Assembly: GCF_003614945.1 (NCBI RefSeq)
Contig: NZ_QYCZ01000001.1
Location: 824,001-888,000 of the forward strand
DNA length: 64,000 nt
Source: Bergeyella cardium
GTDB taxonomy: Bacteria > Bacteroidota > Bacteroidia > Flavobacteriales > Weeksellaceae
Reading direction: 5' to 3'
The stretch's first letter is position 1. Every line of letters begins with the position of its first letter. The notes under the pieces were generated by a model, which saw nothing but the letters and a program-made list of their open reading frames with translations, ran no database searches and had not been told where the DNA came from. Positions 35,093-43,630 of the stretch are shown in pieces. The position numbers were made by a program, and so were the translations under genes.

Positions 35093-35530
35093 ATCATTGT
35101 AGGGGATTTCCTCATCGTTGTGGATGGAGTCTAATTGAGCTCCGACTTCCAAAAGCTGTTCGGGGGTGAGGGCTTGCTCCAAATAAGGGAAAAGGATGCG
35201 CTCCTCGAAGCGGATATGTGCCGTTACTTTATCAGCAAAGAGGGTAAGGAGTTGCTCTTCCTCTACTTGGTTAATCGCTTGAATGATTTCTCTAATCTCC
35301 TCGTGCTCACGGATGGCCTGCTGGGTATGCTCATTATCGGAATAAGGGAAGAGGATGCGCTCTTCTTCGTCAAAATGCTGCTTTTGGTGAGTCTCCCAAT
35401 GGAAATTCACAAATCGGCGAATCCTGTCGTAGGAGATTCCTTTTTTCAATCCTTGGCGAATCTTCCAGCCTGCGAGCAGACCGAAGTGGTGGTCTCTGGA
35501 GAGGGGCACTATATTTTTATCTCTTTTCAT
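35075..35530 (-). CDS. Hemerythrin-like domain protein
   Basis: A 151-residue four-helix protein. Candidate di-iron ligands are in LSRDHHFGLL, NFHWETHQKQHFDEEERILFPY, IREHEEIREII and VTAHIRFEERILFPYLE; the paired HFxxEE-ILFPY elements are typical of hemerythrin/HHE domains. It may bind O2 or NO or sense redox state. It starts 42 bp after a methyltransferase gene on the same strand. Its 3' end overlaps the 21-22-bp array. Confidence 0.87.
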   Translation of the reverse strand: MKRDKNIVPLSRDHHFGLLAGWKIRQGLKKGISYDRIRRFVNFHWETHQKQHFDEEERILFPYSDNEHTQQAIREHEEIREIIQAINQVEEEQLLTLFADKVTAHIRFEERILFPYLEQALTPEQLLEVGAQLDSIHNDEEIPYNDEFWLS

Positions 35531-35572
35531 AATTCGTGGACTTTTTTTGCAGACGAAGTTAAGGCTTTTTCA

Positions 35573-36283
35573 TCATTCCGCCTTATTGGTAAGCCTTGTG
35601 AGGAAAGAATATTCTTCTTGTGCTATTTTCTCAACCTTGAAACCATTGTTCTCAGCTGCTTTTCTCAGGGTTTCATAGTCCAGATAGAGCCATTTGAGGG
35701 GTTGCTCGGTATCCTGCTTATAGTGGATGAAGTAATCTACCTCGCCGTAGTACCGCCCTGCGGGGATATAGATACCACCATCTACATCCCGGTCATACAT
35801 ATAGATAATATCGGTACTGTCGATAAGGATTTGTCCGCCACTTGCCAGCAGGGTTCTCAGCTTTTGGAGATAGATATCTAGGGTATTTAAGCTCTGAAAA
35901 ATCCCCGTACCATTCATCAGGAGGAGGAGGGTATCAAATTTCTCTGTGGGGAGGTTGAGGATATCTGCGCAGATGGTATTCTTAATGCCTCTTAGCTTGC
36001 AGACCTCTATGGAAAGAGGGGAAAAATCCAATGCACAAACGCTGAGCCCGCGATTATTTTGGAGGAAAAGGCTATGAGAGCCCGCTCCTGCCCCTATATC
36101 TAATACCTTTCCGAAGGACAGCTGGAGGGCTTTCTGCTCTAAGGTATTCATCTCATCAAAATCTCGGAAGAGATAGGCTACAGGGAGCTCATCTATATCT
36201 GAAATAGAGGTTTCTGTGAGGATATCCGCAGGTTTTTGGGTGTGGTAATAGTCCCAAATTGCCATTCCCATTAAGTCTTTCAT
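35573..36283 (-). CDS. Class I SAM-dependent methyltransferase
   Basis: A 236-residue Rossmann-fold methyltransferase. Motif I is VLDIGAGAGSHSLFL (near residue 60), the acidic residue of motif II is ALDFSPLSIEVC, and FDTLLLLMNGTGIF corresponds to motif IV. The C-terminus includes WLYLDYETLRKAAENNGFKVE. Substrate is unknown. Its promoter box lies in the loop of a perfect 12-bp inverted repeat upstream (36304-36335). Confidence 0.87.
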   Translation of the reverse strand: MKDLMGMAIWDYYHTQKPADILTETSISDIDELPVAYLFRDFDEMNTLEQKALQLSFGKVLDIGAGAGSHSLFLQNNRGLSVCALDFSPLSIEVCKLRGIKNTICADILNLPTEKFDTLLLLMNGTGIFQSLNTLDIYLQKLRTLLASGGQILIDSTDIIYMYDRDVDGGIYIPAGRYYGEVDYFIHYKQDTEQPLKWLYLDYETLRKAAENNGFKVEKIAQEEYSFLTRLTNKAE

Positions 36284-36303
36284 AAGAGTTTTGGTTTAAA
36301 TTA

Positions 36304-36335
36304 AAAAGTACAATGCAAAAATACATTGTACTTTT
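36304..36335 (-). terminator. Perfect 12-bp inverted repeat: terminator of nnrDE holding the next gene's -7 box in its loop
   Basis: AAAAGTACAATG (36304-36315) and CATTGTACTTTT (36324-36335) are exact complements; the 8-base loop, read on the minus strand, is TATTTTTG, a -7 box for the methyltransferase gene at 36283. On the minus strand the stem runs into a T-rich tail. Confidence 0.75.
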
Positions 36336-36357
36336 ATCTATTATGGTTAATAAACAA

Positions 36358-37863
36358 TTATTTATTCAGAAGTTTGAATACTTCGCCCAACTGATGTATT
36401 AAATCTGATGGGAGGAAGGATTCTTTTGAATGTGCTTCTGCTGCGAAATCTCCTGCTTTACCGTGCATCCACACACCGAGGAGTGCTGCTTGCAGGCTGG
36501 TGTAGCCCTGCGCAAGGAGGGAAGTGATAATCCCTGTAAGGACATCACCACTGCCGCCTTTTGCCATTCCTGAGTTGCCCGTAATATTATAATATACCTT
36601 GCCTTCTGGGGTTATAATCTGGGTTCTGTGATCTTTCAGTACAATATAAATCTTGAGCTCTTCGGCGAGTTTTTTAGCTTCATCCAATCGCTCAAAAGAG
36701 TTTTTAAACTGTCCGAACAATCTCTCAAACTCACCAATATGCGGTGTGATGATACTCCCTTCTGGGATATGTTTTAGCAGCTTATGATTCTGAGCAATGA
36801 TATTCAGCGCATCGGCATCCATCACCAAGGGCTTGTTGTAGGATTTCAGGAAGTTTGCAAAAGCCTCCTGCGTCTGAGGCTCGGTACCCAAACCAGGACC
36901 AATGCCTATGGTATATTCATCATCAGTAATGGTAATGGTATCGATGAAGTCATTACCTCCTTTTCTGAACATCGCCTCGGGGTTGTTGGTCTGCATAATG
37001 TGGTAGCCGGAATCCACAGACACCGAATAGACCAGGCCGCTACCCGTCCTAAGCGCAGCAGCAACGGAGAGCACCGCAGCCCCCATTTTACCATAGCTCC
37101 CGGCAATGAGTGCCGACTTCCCGAAGCGCCCCTTATGAGTAAATGCCTCTCTTCTTCGGAAGAAGCTGTTGATTTTTGCATCATCACTGATGAAATGCTC
37201 CACCTCTACCTCATCGATATAATTCTTATTAAGCCCGATATCCAAAATATGGACTTGACCGCAATACATACCGCTCTCTGGGTGCAGGAAAGCCTTCTTC
37301 CAGAACTGATAGCTGAGGGTATGGTCTGCCTTGAAAATAGCTGTGCCCTCTGGATACATATCATTAATATAGAGCCCGGACGGGATGTCTAACGATACTT
37401 TGTGGACATTCTCCAAACCATTGAGAAAATCGATGATTTTAATGAAGTCTGGGTCGTCTATCTTGCCTTTAAGCCCCATACCGAAGAGGGCGTCTATTAC
37501 GCAGGAGTTTTCCTCAAACTTGAGTTCATAGGCTTTCTCAAAGCTAAGGAGCTCGATATCTCCCAGCTCACGAAGTCTCTTATGATTTTTCGCAGCCTCT
37601 GGTGGCAGCTCTTTCGGATTAAAGCTGAAAACTTTTACATAAAAGCCCTTTGCTTTCAAGATTCTTGCAATGGCATATCCATCACCAGCATTATTGCCCT
37701 TTCCACAGAAGATATTAAACCTTTTTACCTGGTAGAGATTTTTGGTAATCCACTCCGCACAGGCATTGGCAGCTCTCTCCATCAGGTTTACAGAAGGCAT
37801 ATCTTCCTCCTTAATGGTGAGTTCTTCACATTTTCTAATTTGTTCTAATGCTAATATTTTCAT
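36358..37863 (-). CDS. nnr: Bifunctional NAD(P)H-hydrate epimerase / ADP-dependent dehydratase
   Basis: A 501-residue fusion that repairs hydrated NAD(P)H. The epimerase (YjeF_N) half spans about 1-210, with MERAANACAEWI, FCGKGNNAGDGYAIARIL and the ALFGMGLKG segment. The dehydratase half (about 225-500, ribokinase-like) has HKGRFGKSALIAGSYGKMGAAVLS, IGIGPGLGT, MDADALNIIA and the catalytic GNSGMAKGGSGDVLTGII. Start ATG is 24 bp behind TATATTTG (37887-37894). Confidence 0.94.
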   Translation of the reverse strand: MKILALEQIRKCEELTIKEEDMPSVNLMERAANACAEWITKNLYQVKRFNIFCGKGNNAGDGYAIARILKAKGFYVKVFSFNPKELPPEAAKNHKRLRELGDIELLSFEKAYELKFEENSCVIDALFGMGLKGKIDDPDFIKIIDFLNGLENVHKVSLDIPSGLYINDMYPEGTAIFKADHTLSYQFWKKAFLHPESGMYCGQVHILDIGLNKNYIDEVEVEHFISDDAKINSFFRRREAFTHKGRFGKSALIAGSYGKMGAAVLSVAAALRTGSGLVYSVSVDSGYHIMQTNNPEAMFRKGGNDFIDTITITDDEYTIGIGPGLGTEPQTQEAFANFLKSYNKPLVMDADALNIIAQNHKLLKHIPEGSIITPHIGEFERLFGQFKNSFERLDEAKKLAEELKIYIVLKDHRTQIITPEGKVYYNITGNSGMAKGGSGDVLTGIITSLLAQGYTSLQAALLGVWMHGKAGDFAAEAHSKESFLPSDLIHQLGEVFKLLNK

Positions 37864-37886
37864 AACGATTTCCTAAAAATATCCCG

Positions 37887-37894
37887 CAAATATA
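37887..37894 (-). promoter_or_regulatory. -7 box for nnr
   Basis: Minus-strand TATATTTG, 23 bp before ATG 37863. Confidence 0.6.
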
Positions 37895-37956
37895 ATCAAT
37901 TTGTAAATATTTTTACGGTATGAAGAATATTTAGTTCTAATATGAAAAGTACTTAT

Positions 37957-38365
37957 TTAAAATTTTTCTTTTATTTTAAATCCTATTAAGACGCCTAAGA
38001 AGTTTAGGAGGATATCATCTACATCAAAAATTCCGAGACGAGTGAAATATTGGCAGGCTTCTATTATGAATATTGCAGTGAGAAAGTCCAGTACTAATCT
38101 ATGCAGTTGATTATATCGTGAGGACCACCAACCGAGAAATCCGAAAGGTATAAACATTACTATATTGCCAATGAGATTAATTGCTATACTGAGATAATTA
38201 TGGTTGAGAAACTACTCTTTTACAAATAAGCCAGTGGAAACAATGGGTATAACTCGCACGATATGGAAATCCATTGGCTTTCTGCTAAATCCGAGAAACA
38301 TTAAGTAGAGTATCAGGAGGGTATAGGGTAGAAGAAGAGTTTTGTAAAGTTTTTTTTATTAGCAT
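37957..38365 (-). pseudogene. VanZ-family membrane protein with two disabling lesions
   Basis: The region encodes a whole VanZ-like protein when read across two defects. From ATG 38363-38365 the frame meets an A8 run (T8 at 38350-38357 on the plus strand); seven As would keep the frame and give LYKTLLLPYTLLILYLM. The frame then meets TAG at 38212-38214 after STGLFVKE and continues FLNHNYLSIAINLIGNIV into an open 66-codon tail (MFIPFGFLGWWS ... DDILLNFLGVLIGF). The tail alone lacks the first two membrane helices. A TACCTTTG box precedes the original ATG by 4 bp. Confidence 0.8.
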
Positions 38366-38369
38366 TGTG

Positions 38370-38377
38370 CAAAGGTA
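38370..38377 (-). promoter_or_regulatory. -7 box of the vanZ pseudogene
   Basis: Minus-strand TACCTTTG ending 4 bp before the inferred original ATG (38365). Confidence 0.5.
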
Positions 38378-38420
38378 TCATAATAAAGAGAGGGACTAAT
38401 AAAAAAAACGCAAAGTTTGG

Positions 38421-38520
38421 GAGCAATTATTTTTAAGCGCCTCACTGGCTACGGTGTGGCTAAGTCCGTCAGCTGGTGGCTGTGCCCGCCACGCTGTGGC
38501 TGCTTCACCGGCTACGGTGT
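38421..38520. repeat. Dispersed GC-rich repeat units upstream of lnt
   Basis: Two copies of cactggctacggtg / caccggctacggtg, the 16-mer TAAGTCCGTCAGCTGG (38461-38476) and a gcccgccacgctgtggc unit. The same units occur at 24.2-24.5 kb and 45.1-45.6 kb. An open frame through this DNA extends lnt but is not coding. Confidence 0.75.
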
Positions 38521-38537
38521 GTTTGGGCGGTTATTAT

Positions 38538-38545
38538 TACATTTG
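38538..38545 (+). promoter_or_regulatory. -7 box for lnt
   Basis: TACATTTG, 38 bp before ATG 38584. Confidence 0.6.
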
Positions 38546-38583
38546 CAGGCATCTTGTGGTATAATTGTCGCAGGTGGGTTTAT

Positions 38584-40224
38584 ATGAAGTATATTTTTTT
38601 GTCCTTAATATCGGCATTATTGTTATCGGTTTCGTGGCCAGTGTATGGAGTGCCGTTTTTTATTTTTATAGCGCTTGTTCCGCTTTTGGTATTGGAGCAC
38701 GATATCATAAAATTTAGTAAGATAAAGCACAAAGGCTGGGCAGTATTTGGGCTTTCATACTTGTGTTTTGTGGTGTGGAATATCATTAGTACAGGTTGGC
38801 TCTATGGTTCTAAGAACCCTGATGGCTCACAGTCTTTGCAGGCGGTGGCTTTTCCAGTTTTGGTTAATTCCCTGCTTTATGCCATCGTATTTCAGCTGTA
38901 TTCTGTTTATAAAAAGGTGCAGGGGACTTATTGGGGATTGGCTTTCTTTGTAGCGATATGGCTGAGTTTTGAGAAATTCCACCTCAGTTGGGAGCTTAGC
39001 TGGCCTTGGCTGAATTTGGGAAATGTATTCTCGGAATATCCAAAACTCATACAGTGGTACGATACCGTTGGTGCTACGGGGGGGAGTTTATGGATACTGA
39101 AGGTAAATGTCCTTGTATTCTATGCCCTCAGGATTTGGGAAGCAGGGCGAAGCAGGAAGGCACTCGTAAAGCATCTTGCAATCTTGGGGGTACTGATAAG
39201 TGTGCCTGTGGTAGTGTCTTTATTCAAGTATTATTCATTTGATGAAAAGCCCGTTGGTGAGGTAAAGGTAGTGATGATACAGCCCGCCCTTGACCCTTAT
39301 ACTGAGAAATACACGAAGGATAGCCTTAGTATTCTAAAAGATATAATGGAACTCGCCCATACGGCGGATGCTGCTAAGGTGGATTATTACCTTGCACCAG
39401 AGACGGCAGTGCCAGGTTATGGCTCGCTTTCGGAGAAGGGGTTTCATCAATCAAGGCTCATAGGTGAGATTAAAGGCTTCTTGGAGACTCACTCACATTC
39501 GGCTTTTGTGAGCGGAGCATCTACTCATCAATTCTTCTTTTCTAATGAAAATTTGCCACCCTCTGCTTATCAAATACAGGCTCAGCCCGAAGTTTGGGTG
39601 GAGAATTATAATACTGCACTTCAAATTATCCCAAAGGAAGAGGTGCAGACTTATCACAAAGCTAAACTGGTGCCTGGTGTTGAGATTTTTCCTTATATGA
39701 AAACCCTTAAACCCCTGCTGGGCGATGCTATGCTGAATCTCGGAGGAACTGTAGCCTCTCTGGGAACAGATGAAAAGCGAAAGGTCTTCCGAAACCCATA
39801 TAATAAAGGTGCAATAGCCCCTGTTATCTGCTATGAGAGCATTTATGGAGAGTTTGTAACGGATTATGTGAAAAACGGAGCTAACTTCCTCGGAATACTG
39901 ACCAATGACTCTTGGTGGGGCGAAACACAAGGGTATAAGCAACTCCTTTCCTATGCAAGGCTGAGAGCTATAGAAACCCGTAGAGAGATTGCAAGAGCGG
40001 CTAATTCTGGTGTATCTGCGCATATCAATGCCCTTGGTGAAATTGAGGAAAGTACTTTCTATGGGGATAAAACGGCTTTGTATTCTGCTATTAAATTGTA
40101 TCAGGGAGAGACTTTCTATACTCGTGCTGGAGATTTTATTTCCAGAATAGCGATATTCAGTATTGGCTTTCTTGTGTTCTATACGCTATTAGATAAGTAT
40201 CAGAACAGGAAAAAGAAGAAGTAA
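38584..40224 (+). CDS. lnt: Apolipoprotein N-acyltransferase
   Basis: A 546-residue inner-membrane enzyme adding the third acyl chain to lipoproteins. About six N-terminal membrane helices (LISALLLSVSWPVYGVPFFIFIALVPLLVL onward, written in part) precede a nitrilase-like domain from about residue 220. Its triad is Glu in YLAPETAVPG, Lys in YHKAKLVPG and Cys in APVICYESIYGE. I start at ATG 38584, just before the first membrane helix and 38 bp after TACATTTG; the longer frame from 38476 is repeat DNA. A last membrane helix is at the C-terminus. Confidence 0.93.
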   Translation: MKYIFLSLISALLLSVSWPVYGVPFFIFIALVPLLVLEHDIIKFSKIKHKGWAVFGLSYLCFVVWNIISTGWLYGSKNPDGSQSLQAVAFPVLVNSLLYAIVFQLYSVYKKVQGTYWGLAFFVAIWLSFEKFHLSWELSWPWLNLGNVFSEYPKLIQWYDTVGATGGSLWILKVNVLVFYALRIWEAGRSRKALVKHLAILGVLISVPVVVSLFKYYSFDEKPVGEVKVVMIQPALDPYTEKYTKDSLSILKDIMELAHTADAAKVDYYLAPETAVPGYGSLSEKGFHQSRLIGEIKGFLETHSHSAFVSGASTHQFFFSNENLPPSAYQIQAQPEVWVENYNTALQIIPKEEVQTYHKAKLVPGVEIFPYMKTLKPLLGDAMLNLGGTVASLGTDEKRKVFRNPYNKGAIAPVICYESIYGEFVTDYVKNGANFLGILTNDSWWGETQGYKQLLSYARLRAIETRREIARAANSGVSAHINALGEIEESTFYGDKTALYSAIKLYQGETFYTRAGDFISRIAIFSIGFLVFYTLLDKYQNRKKKK

Positions 40225-40266
40225 TGAATAAGTGATAATAATATTAGGAATAAGAAAAGAGGGCAG

Positions 40267-41274
40267 TTAAGCTCTCTTTCTGGCTTTGGTGAGCATTGGT
40301 ATAGAGATGATGCCCATTACGAGCATTATAACCAATTGTACAGAATGAGAAAGAAAGGCATAAGACAGCCCAATTCTTGCACCTTCATCTGCATCTCTAC
40401 CCATAGAGAGGAAAAGAGCCGATATACCGAGTTTCAATGCGAAGTGATAAGCACCTATCCCCCCCGAAGCAGGAATCATCATCCCCAGAGTACCCACTAC
40501 TACGATAAAGAATCCATCGGTAATGCTAAAATCAGCAGTCTCTGGCAAAGCAAAACACGCCATATAAGTAGCCATATAATAGCATAACCATATCCCAAGA
40601 CTCTCAATGATGAATAGCACCTTTTTTTTGAGCCTGAATATGGAGAGAAGTCCATCAAATATTCCCTCTATAAAGCCGATGATTTTACCGATAAACCTAA
40701 GTTTTTTAAGTCTTTCTTTTAAGATGAAAAATAGAATACTCCCGATAAGACCCATTAAAACTATTCCTATAATAAGTGCAGGGTTGATACTGATGCCCGA
40801 CTGAGCGTAGAAACTGTAAATAGCACCAGCTTTAAAGACCAGACTAAGCCCCAGAAACAGGAGCATACATACTAAATCTACAACCCGTTCTAATACAATC
40901 GTACCAAAAGATTTATCTACGGGTACTTTTTCTACACTGTAAAGTGCTGTGGAGCGGGCAATCTCCCCACTGCGGGGAATGGTAAGGTTCATTAAATATC
41001 CAAATGACAGAGACCATAAAGAATTTGCAGATGAAATGCTGTATCCCAAAGGCTCGAGCAATAGATTCCAGCGGATGGCTCTTATCCAGTATGCCATTAG
41101 CCCAAATACTACAGAAATGAATATCCACCAGTAATTCGCCTGCGAGAGACTCTCTCTAATGGCTTTAAACTCCAGCCCACGCAAAGCCAGCCACATAAAT
41201 ACAGCAGCAAAGCAAAGTGAAATAATAATGATAAGTGTATTTTTAAGAATAGAAGATTGAGTATTCTGGCTCAT
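40267..41274 (-). CDS. LPG-synthase transmembrane-region family protein (YbhN/UPF0104)
   Basis: A 335-residue polytopic membrane protein with about eight helices. Typical segments are AVFMWLALRGLEF, NYWWIFISVVFGLMAYWIRAIRW, FGYLMNLTIPRSGEIARSTAL, FGTIVLERVVDLVCML and IPASGGIGAYHFAL. Only the membrane half of lysylphosphatidylglycerol synthase is present, so lysyl transfer is not implied; it may move lipids. It follows panD by 19 bp and is probably co-transcribed with it. Confidence 0.9.
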   Translation of the reverse strand: MSQNTQSSILKNTLIIIISLCFAAVFMWLALRGLEFKAIRESLSQANYWWIFISVVFGLMAYWIRAIRWNLLLEPLGYSISSANSLWSLSFGYLMNLTIPRSGEIARSTALYSVEKVPVDKSFGTIVLERVVDLVCMLLFLGLSLVFKAGAIYSFYAQSGISINPALIIGIVLMGLIGSILFFILKERLKKLRFIGKIIGFIEGIFDGLLSIFRLKKKVLFIIESLGIWLCYYMATYMACFALPETADFSITDGFFIVVVGTLGMMIPASGGIGAYHFALKLGISALFLSMGRDADEGARIGLSYAFLSHSVQLVIMLVMGIISIPMLTKARKRA

Positions 41275-41293
41275 AGATTAGCGTGCTGACTGC

Positions 41294-41641
41294 TTAGAGC
41301 AGGTTGGTCTTTTCATTTGGGAAAACTATTTTCGGTTGGAAGCCCTCTGCTTCCTCAGGAGTCATCTGTGCATACGCAATAATAATAATGATATCTCCTT
41401 TCTGAACCTTTCTTGCTGCAGGACCATTTAGGCAGACTTCTCCAGATTTTCTTTTGCCTTTTATTACATAGGTATCAAAGCGCTCACCGTTATTTACATT
41501 TACAATATAGACTCTTTCACCTACAATTAAGCCAGCAGCATCCATCAGATCTTCATCAATTGTGATACTTCCTATATAATTAAGATCGGATTCTGTAACA
41601 CTTACCCGATGGATTTTAGATTTAAATACTTCAATAAACAT
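41294..41641 (-). CDS. panD: Aspartate 1-decarboxylase
   Basis: A 115-residue pyruvoyl enzyme making beta-alanine for pantothenate/CoA. The self-cleavage site Gly24-Ser25 is in [53 protein letters not shown] completes the fold. The TACATTTG box (41647-41654) ends 5 bp before the ATG, so the transcript is likely leaderless. First gene of a two-gene unit with the YbhN-like gene. Confidence 0.95.
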   Translation of the reverse strand: MFIEVFKSKIHRVSVTESDLNYIGSITIDEDLMDAAGLIVGERVYIVNVNNGERFDTYVIKGKRKSGEVCLNGPAARKVQKGDIIIIIAYAQMTPEEAEGFQPKIVFPNEKTNLL

Positions 41642-41646
41642 GGCGG

Positions 41647-41654
41647 CAAATGTA
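41647..41654 (-). promoter_or_regulatory. -7 box for panD, 5 bp before the start codon
   Basis: Minus-strand TACATTTG followed by ccgcc and ATG 41641. Confidence 0.6.
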
Positions 41655-41882
41655 AGTATTAATTTTAATGTGATAAATTTTCGTATAATTTCAGATGCTT
41701 TGAAAGAAGTATAGTGTATTGCTAATCAATGATAACTACTACATCTCTCTCTATTATTAAGCATTAAAATGCCAAAAAAAATTCATTAATCTTATAAAAT
41801 GGTATTACAATTGCTAATATCCTTATTAGGTACAGATTATATGATTTTTGACAGGTTTACTTGCGTGTGTAGAAAAACTTTA

Positions 41883-41890
41883 TATATTTG
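41883..41890 (+). promoter_or_regulatory. -7 box for the HU gene
   Basis: TATATTTG with an upstream TTG (in ttgcgtg) about 22 bp before it as a plausible -33 element; 52 bp before ATG 41943. Confidence 0.6.
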
Positions 41891-41942
41891 TTACCCAATA
41901 AATCAAAGCGTAAGAATCTTAACTTTTTAAATAAATTAAATT

Positions 41943-42233
41943 ATGAACAAAACAGAGTTAATTGAAGCTATGGCTAAGGATGCAGGGATTTCCAAAGTAG
42001 CAGCAAAAGCAGCTTTGGAATCTTTTCTTTCTAATGTAACCACTACACTTACAAAGAAAGATGGCAGAGTGTCTCTTATCGGATTTGGGACATTTTTTGT
42101 GGCAGAGAGATCTGCAAGATCAGGTATAAACCCTGCCACTAAGAAACCAATTAAAATTGCTGCTAAGAAAGTAGCGAGATTTAAACCAGGAGCAACACTT
42201 GTGAATGCTGTAGCTGGTGTTAAGAAAAAATAA
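41943..42233 (+). CDS. HU-family DNA-binding protein
   Basis: A 96-residue histone-like protein. MNKTELIEAMAKDAGISKVAA, RVSLIGFGTFFVAERSARSGINPATKKPI and KVARFKPGATL match the HU/IHF fold, including the proline of the DNA-intercalating arm (INPAT). It bends and compacts DNA and is a candidate partner for any architectural role of the intergenic repeats, though nothing links them directly. A hairpin terminator follows. Confidence 0.95.
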   Translation: MNKTELIEAMAKDAGISKVAAKAALESFLSNVTTTLTKKDGRVSLIGFGTFFVAERSARSGINPATKKPIKIAAKKVARFKPGATLVNAVAGVKKK

Positions 42234-42256
42234 TTGTTTTTATTTTCTCATCCATT

Positions 42257-42292
42257 TAAAGAAGCTAAACCTCGTGTATAGCTTCTTTTTAT
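42257..42292 (+). terminator. Intrinsic terminator after the HU gene
   Basis: AAGAAGCTA (42259-42267) and TAGCTTCTT (42279-42287) pair, followed by T-rich sequence. Confidence 0.85.
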
Positions 42293-42337
42293 TTGTGATT
42301 ATTTTTATACTTTCGCGCTGTTTTTGTTTCCATAGCT

Positions 42338-42964
42338 ATGCAGCATATAGAGAATATCAGTAAACTTTTCAGTAGAGATTTTGTAGAAAATCCAATGATA
42401 GAGTCTTTTGAGGCAGGAGTAATCAGTTTGGTGAGTGGTAGGCTGGTAGCTTGCGACCCTTTAATTACTAATGATATGAAGCCTTTCAAAGTCTCTTTCC
42501 CAAAGGGAGATTTTACTGTTATCGTTCATAAGGAGAGAGAAACGGGTTGTATTGCTTATGTGGAGATTATTTTCGGTAAAGAGACCGTCACTCACTGGGA
42601 AATGGCTACTACCGATGGACAAAATATAGCCGATTTAAACGATAATGAAATCTTCGGCTATCCCGTTCAGAGCGGTATGGGCTGTTTTATGGATGTTGAT
42701 ACTCAGGATAAATTAAATCTTTTAGAACGGGAGATTTATAATAAGAAAGGCGACTTATTTATGGGGATTTATGAAGAGTTTTTTCATCAATATTTCTCTG
42801 GAGGCGAGCAATATGCCTTTTTAAATCCCGATGAATCTAATACAGGGAATATTTTTGCTTTTGAAGCTGGCTTTGGAGAAGGTTTTTATGCGAGTTATAT
42901 CGGGTTTAATGCCGAGTCTAAGCCAGTGAAAATCATTACAGAATTTATAGAGGTAGCAGGATAA
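42338..42964 (+). CDS. DUF4241 domain protein
   Basis: A 208-residue cytoplasmic protein fitting DUF4241: GVISLVSGRLVACDPL, VSFPKGDFTVIVHK, YVEIIFG, WEMATTDGQNI, FGYPVQSGMGCFMDVD, and a C-terminal FEAGFGEGFYASYIGF. The family has no proven function and is found scattered in bacteria, sometimes as immunity-type proteins in toxin loci; no toxin is seen here. It heads an apparent operon with the HD hydrolase and truA (9-bp gaps). Confidence 0.85.
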   Translation: MQHIENISKLFSRDFVENPMIESFEAGVISLVSGRLVACDPLITNDMKPFKVSFPKGDFTVIVHKERETGCIAYVEIIFGKETVTHWEMATTDGQNIADLNDNEIFGYPVQSGMGCFMDVDTQDKLNLLEREIYNKKGDLFMGIYEEFFHQYFSGGEQYAFLNPDESNTGNIFAFEAGFGEGFYASYIGFNAESKPVKIITEFIEVAG

Positions 42965-42973
42965 GGCGTTTAG

Positions 42974-43621
42974 ATGATGGAAATCATACAAAATACCATT
43001 CAGTTTGTAAAGGAAATGCTTAAAGATGCCGAAGCGGGGCACGATTGGTTCCATACCGAGAGGGTCTGGAAGCTCGCACAGAAAATCGCCCTTAAAGAGG
43101 GGGGAGATTCACTGATTATTCAGCTCGGAGCACTCCTCCACGATATAGCAGACCCCAAATTCCATAATGGTGATGAAACCCTTGCCCTCCGTATAGCAAA
43201 TGATTTCCTCCAAACTCAGAATTTAGATTCTCAGCAGATTGAGCAGGTGCTTTTCATCATTAAAAATATCTCTTTCAAGAACCGAAATGAAGCTCCAACT
43301 CATAAAAATATTGAACTTCAAATAGTGCAAGATGCCGACAGGTTAGATGCTATCGGTGCTTTGGGAATTGCGCGAACATTCAATTTCGGAGGTTTTAAAA
43401 ACAATCTGATGTATCACCCTGAAATCCCTCCCAGAATCAATCTCAGCAAGGAGGACTACAAAAAATCCAATGGCACTACCATTAACCATTTCTACGAAAA
43501 ACTTTTGCTCTTGAGGGACTTGATGAATACTCCCACCGCCTACCAAATGGCAGAGGAGAGGCATAATTTTATGCTTATCTTTTTGGAGCAGTTTTATAAA
43601 GAGTGGAATCTAACCGAATAA
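42974..43621 (+). CDS. HD-domain phosphohydrolase (YedJ-like)
   Basis: A 215-residue HD protein. The metal ligands are in GHDWFHTERVWKLA (first His), LGALLHDIAD (His-Asp) and VQDADRLDAIGALGIAR (last Asp), the order seen in YedJ/YpgQ-type nucleotide phosphohydrolases. It probably hydrolyses nucleoside di- or triphosphates. Starts at one of two consecutive ATGs (42974 or 42977). 9 bp separate it from each neighbour. Confidence 0.9.
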   Translation: MMEIIQNTIQFVKEMLKDAEAGHDWFHTERVWKLAQKIALKEGGDSLIIQLGALLHDIADPKFHNGDETLALRIANDFLQTQNLDSQQIEQVLFIIKNISFKNRNEAPTHKNIELQIVQDADRLDAIGALGIARTFNFGGFKNNLMYHPEIPPRINLSKEDYKKSNGTTINHFYEKLLLLRDLMNTPTAYQMAEERHNFMLIFLEQFYKEWNLTE

Positions 43622-43630
43622 ATCCCCACA

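Larger units (their letters stand above)
41642..41942. other. 301-bp divergent gap between panD and the HU gene
   Basis: AT-rich DNA holding the panD box (41647-41654, minus) and the HU box (41883-41890, plus). No gene, array or hairpin of note was recognised. Confidence 0.5.

Noticed and set aside
37957-38157. A small intact 66-residue membrane protein
   Set aside because: The sequence upstream encodes the rest of a VanZ domain in the same frame beyond a TAG, so this is the tail of a broken gene.
38476-38583. N-terminal extension of lnt
   Set aside because: It is encoded by dispersed repeat units and crosses a TACATTTG promoter box; Lnt normally starts just before its first membrane helix.
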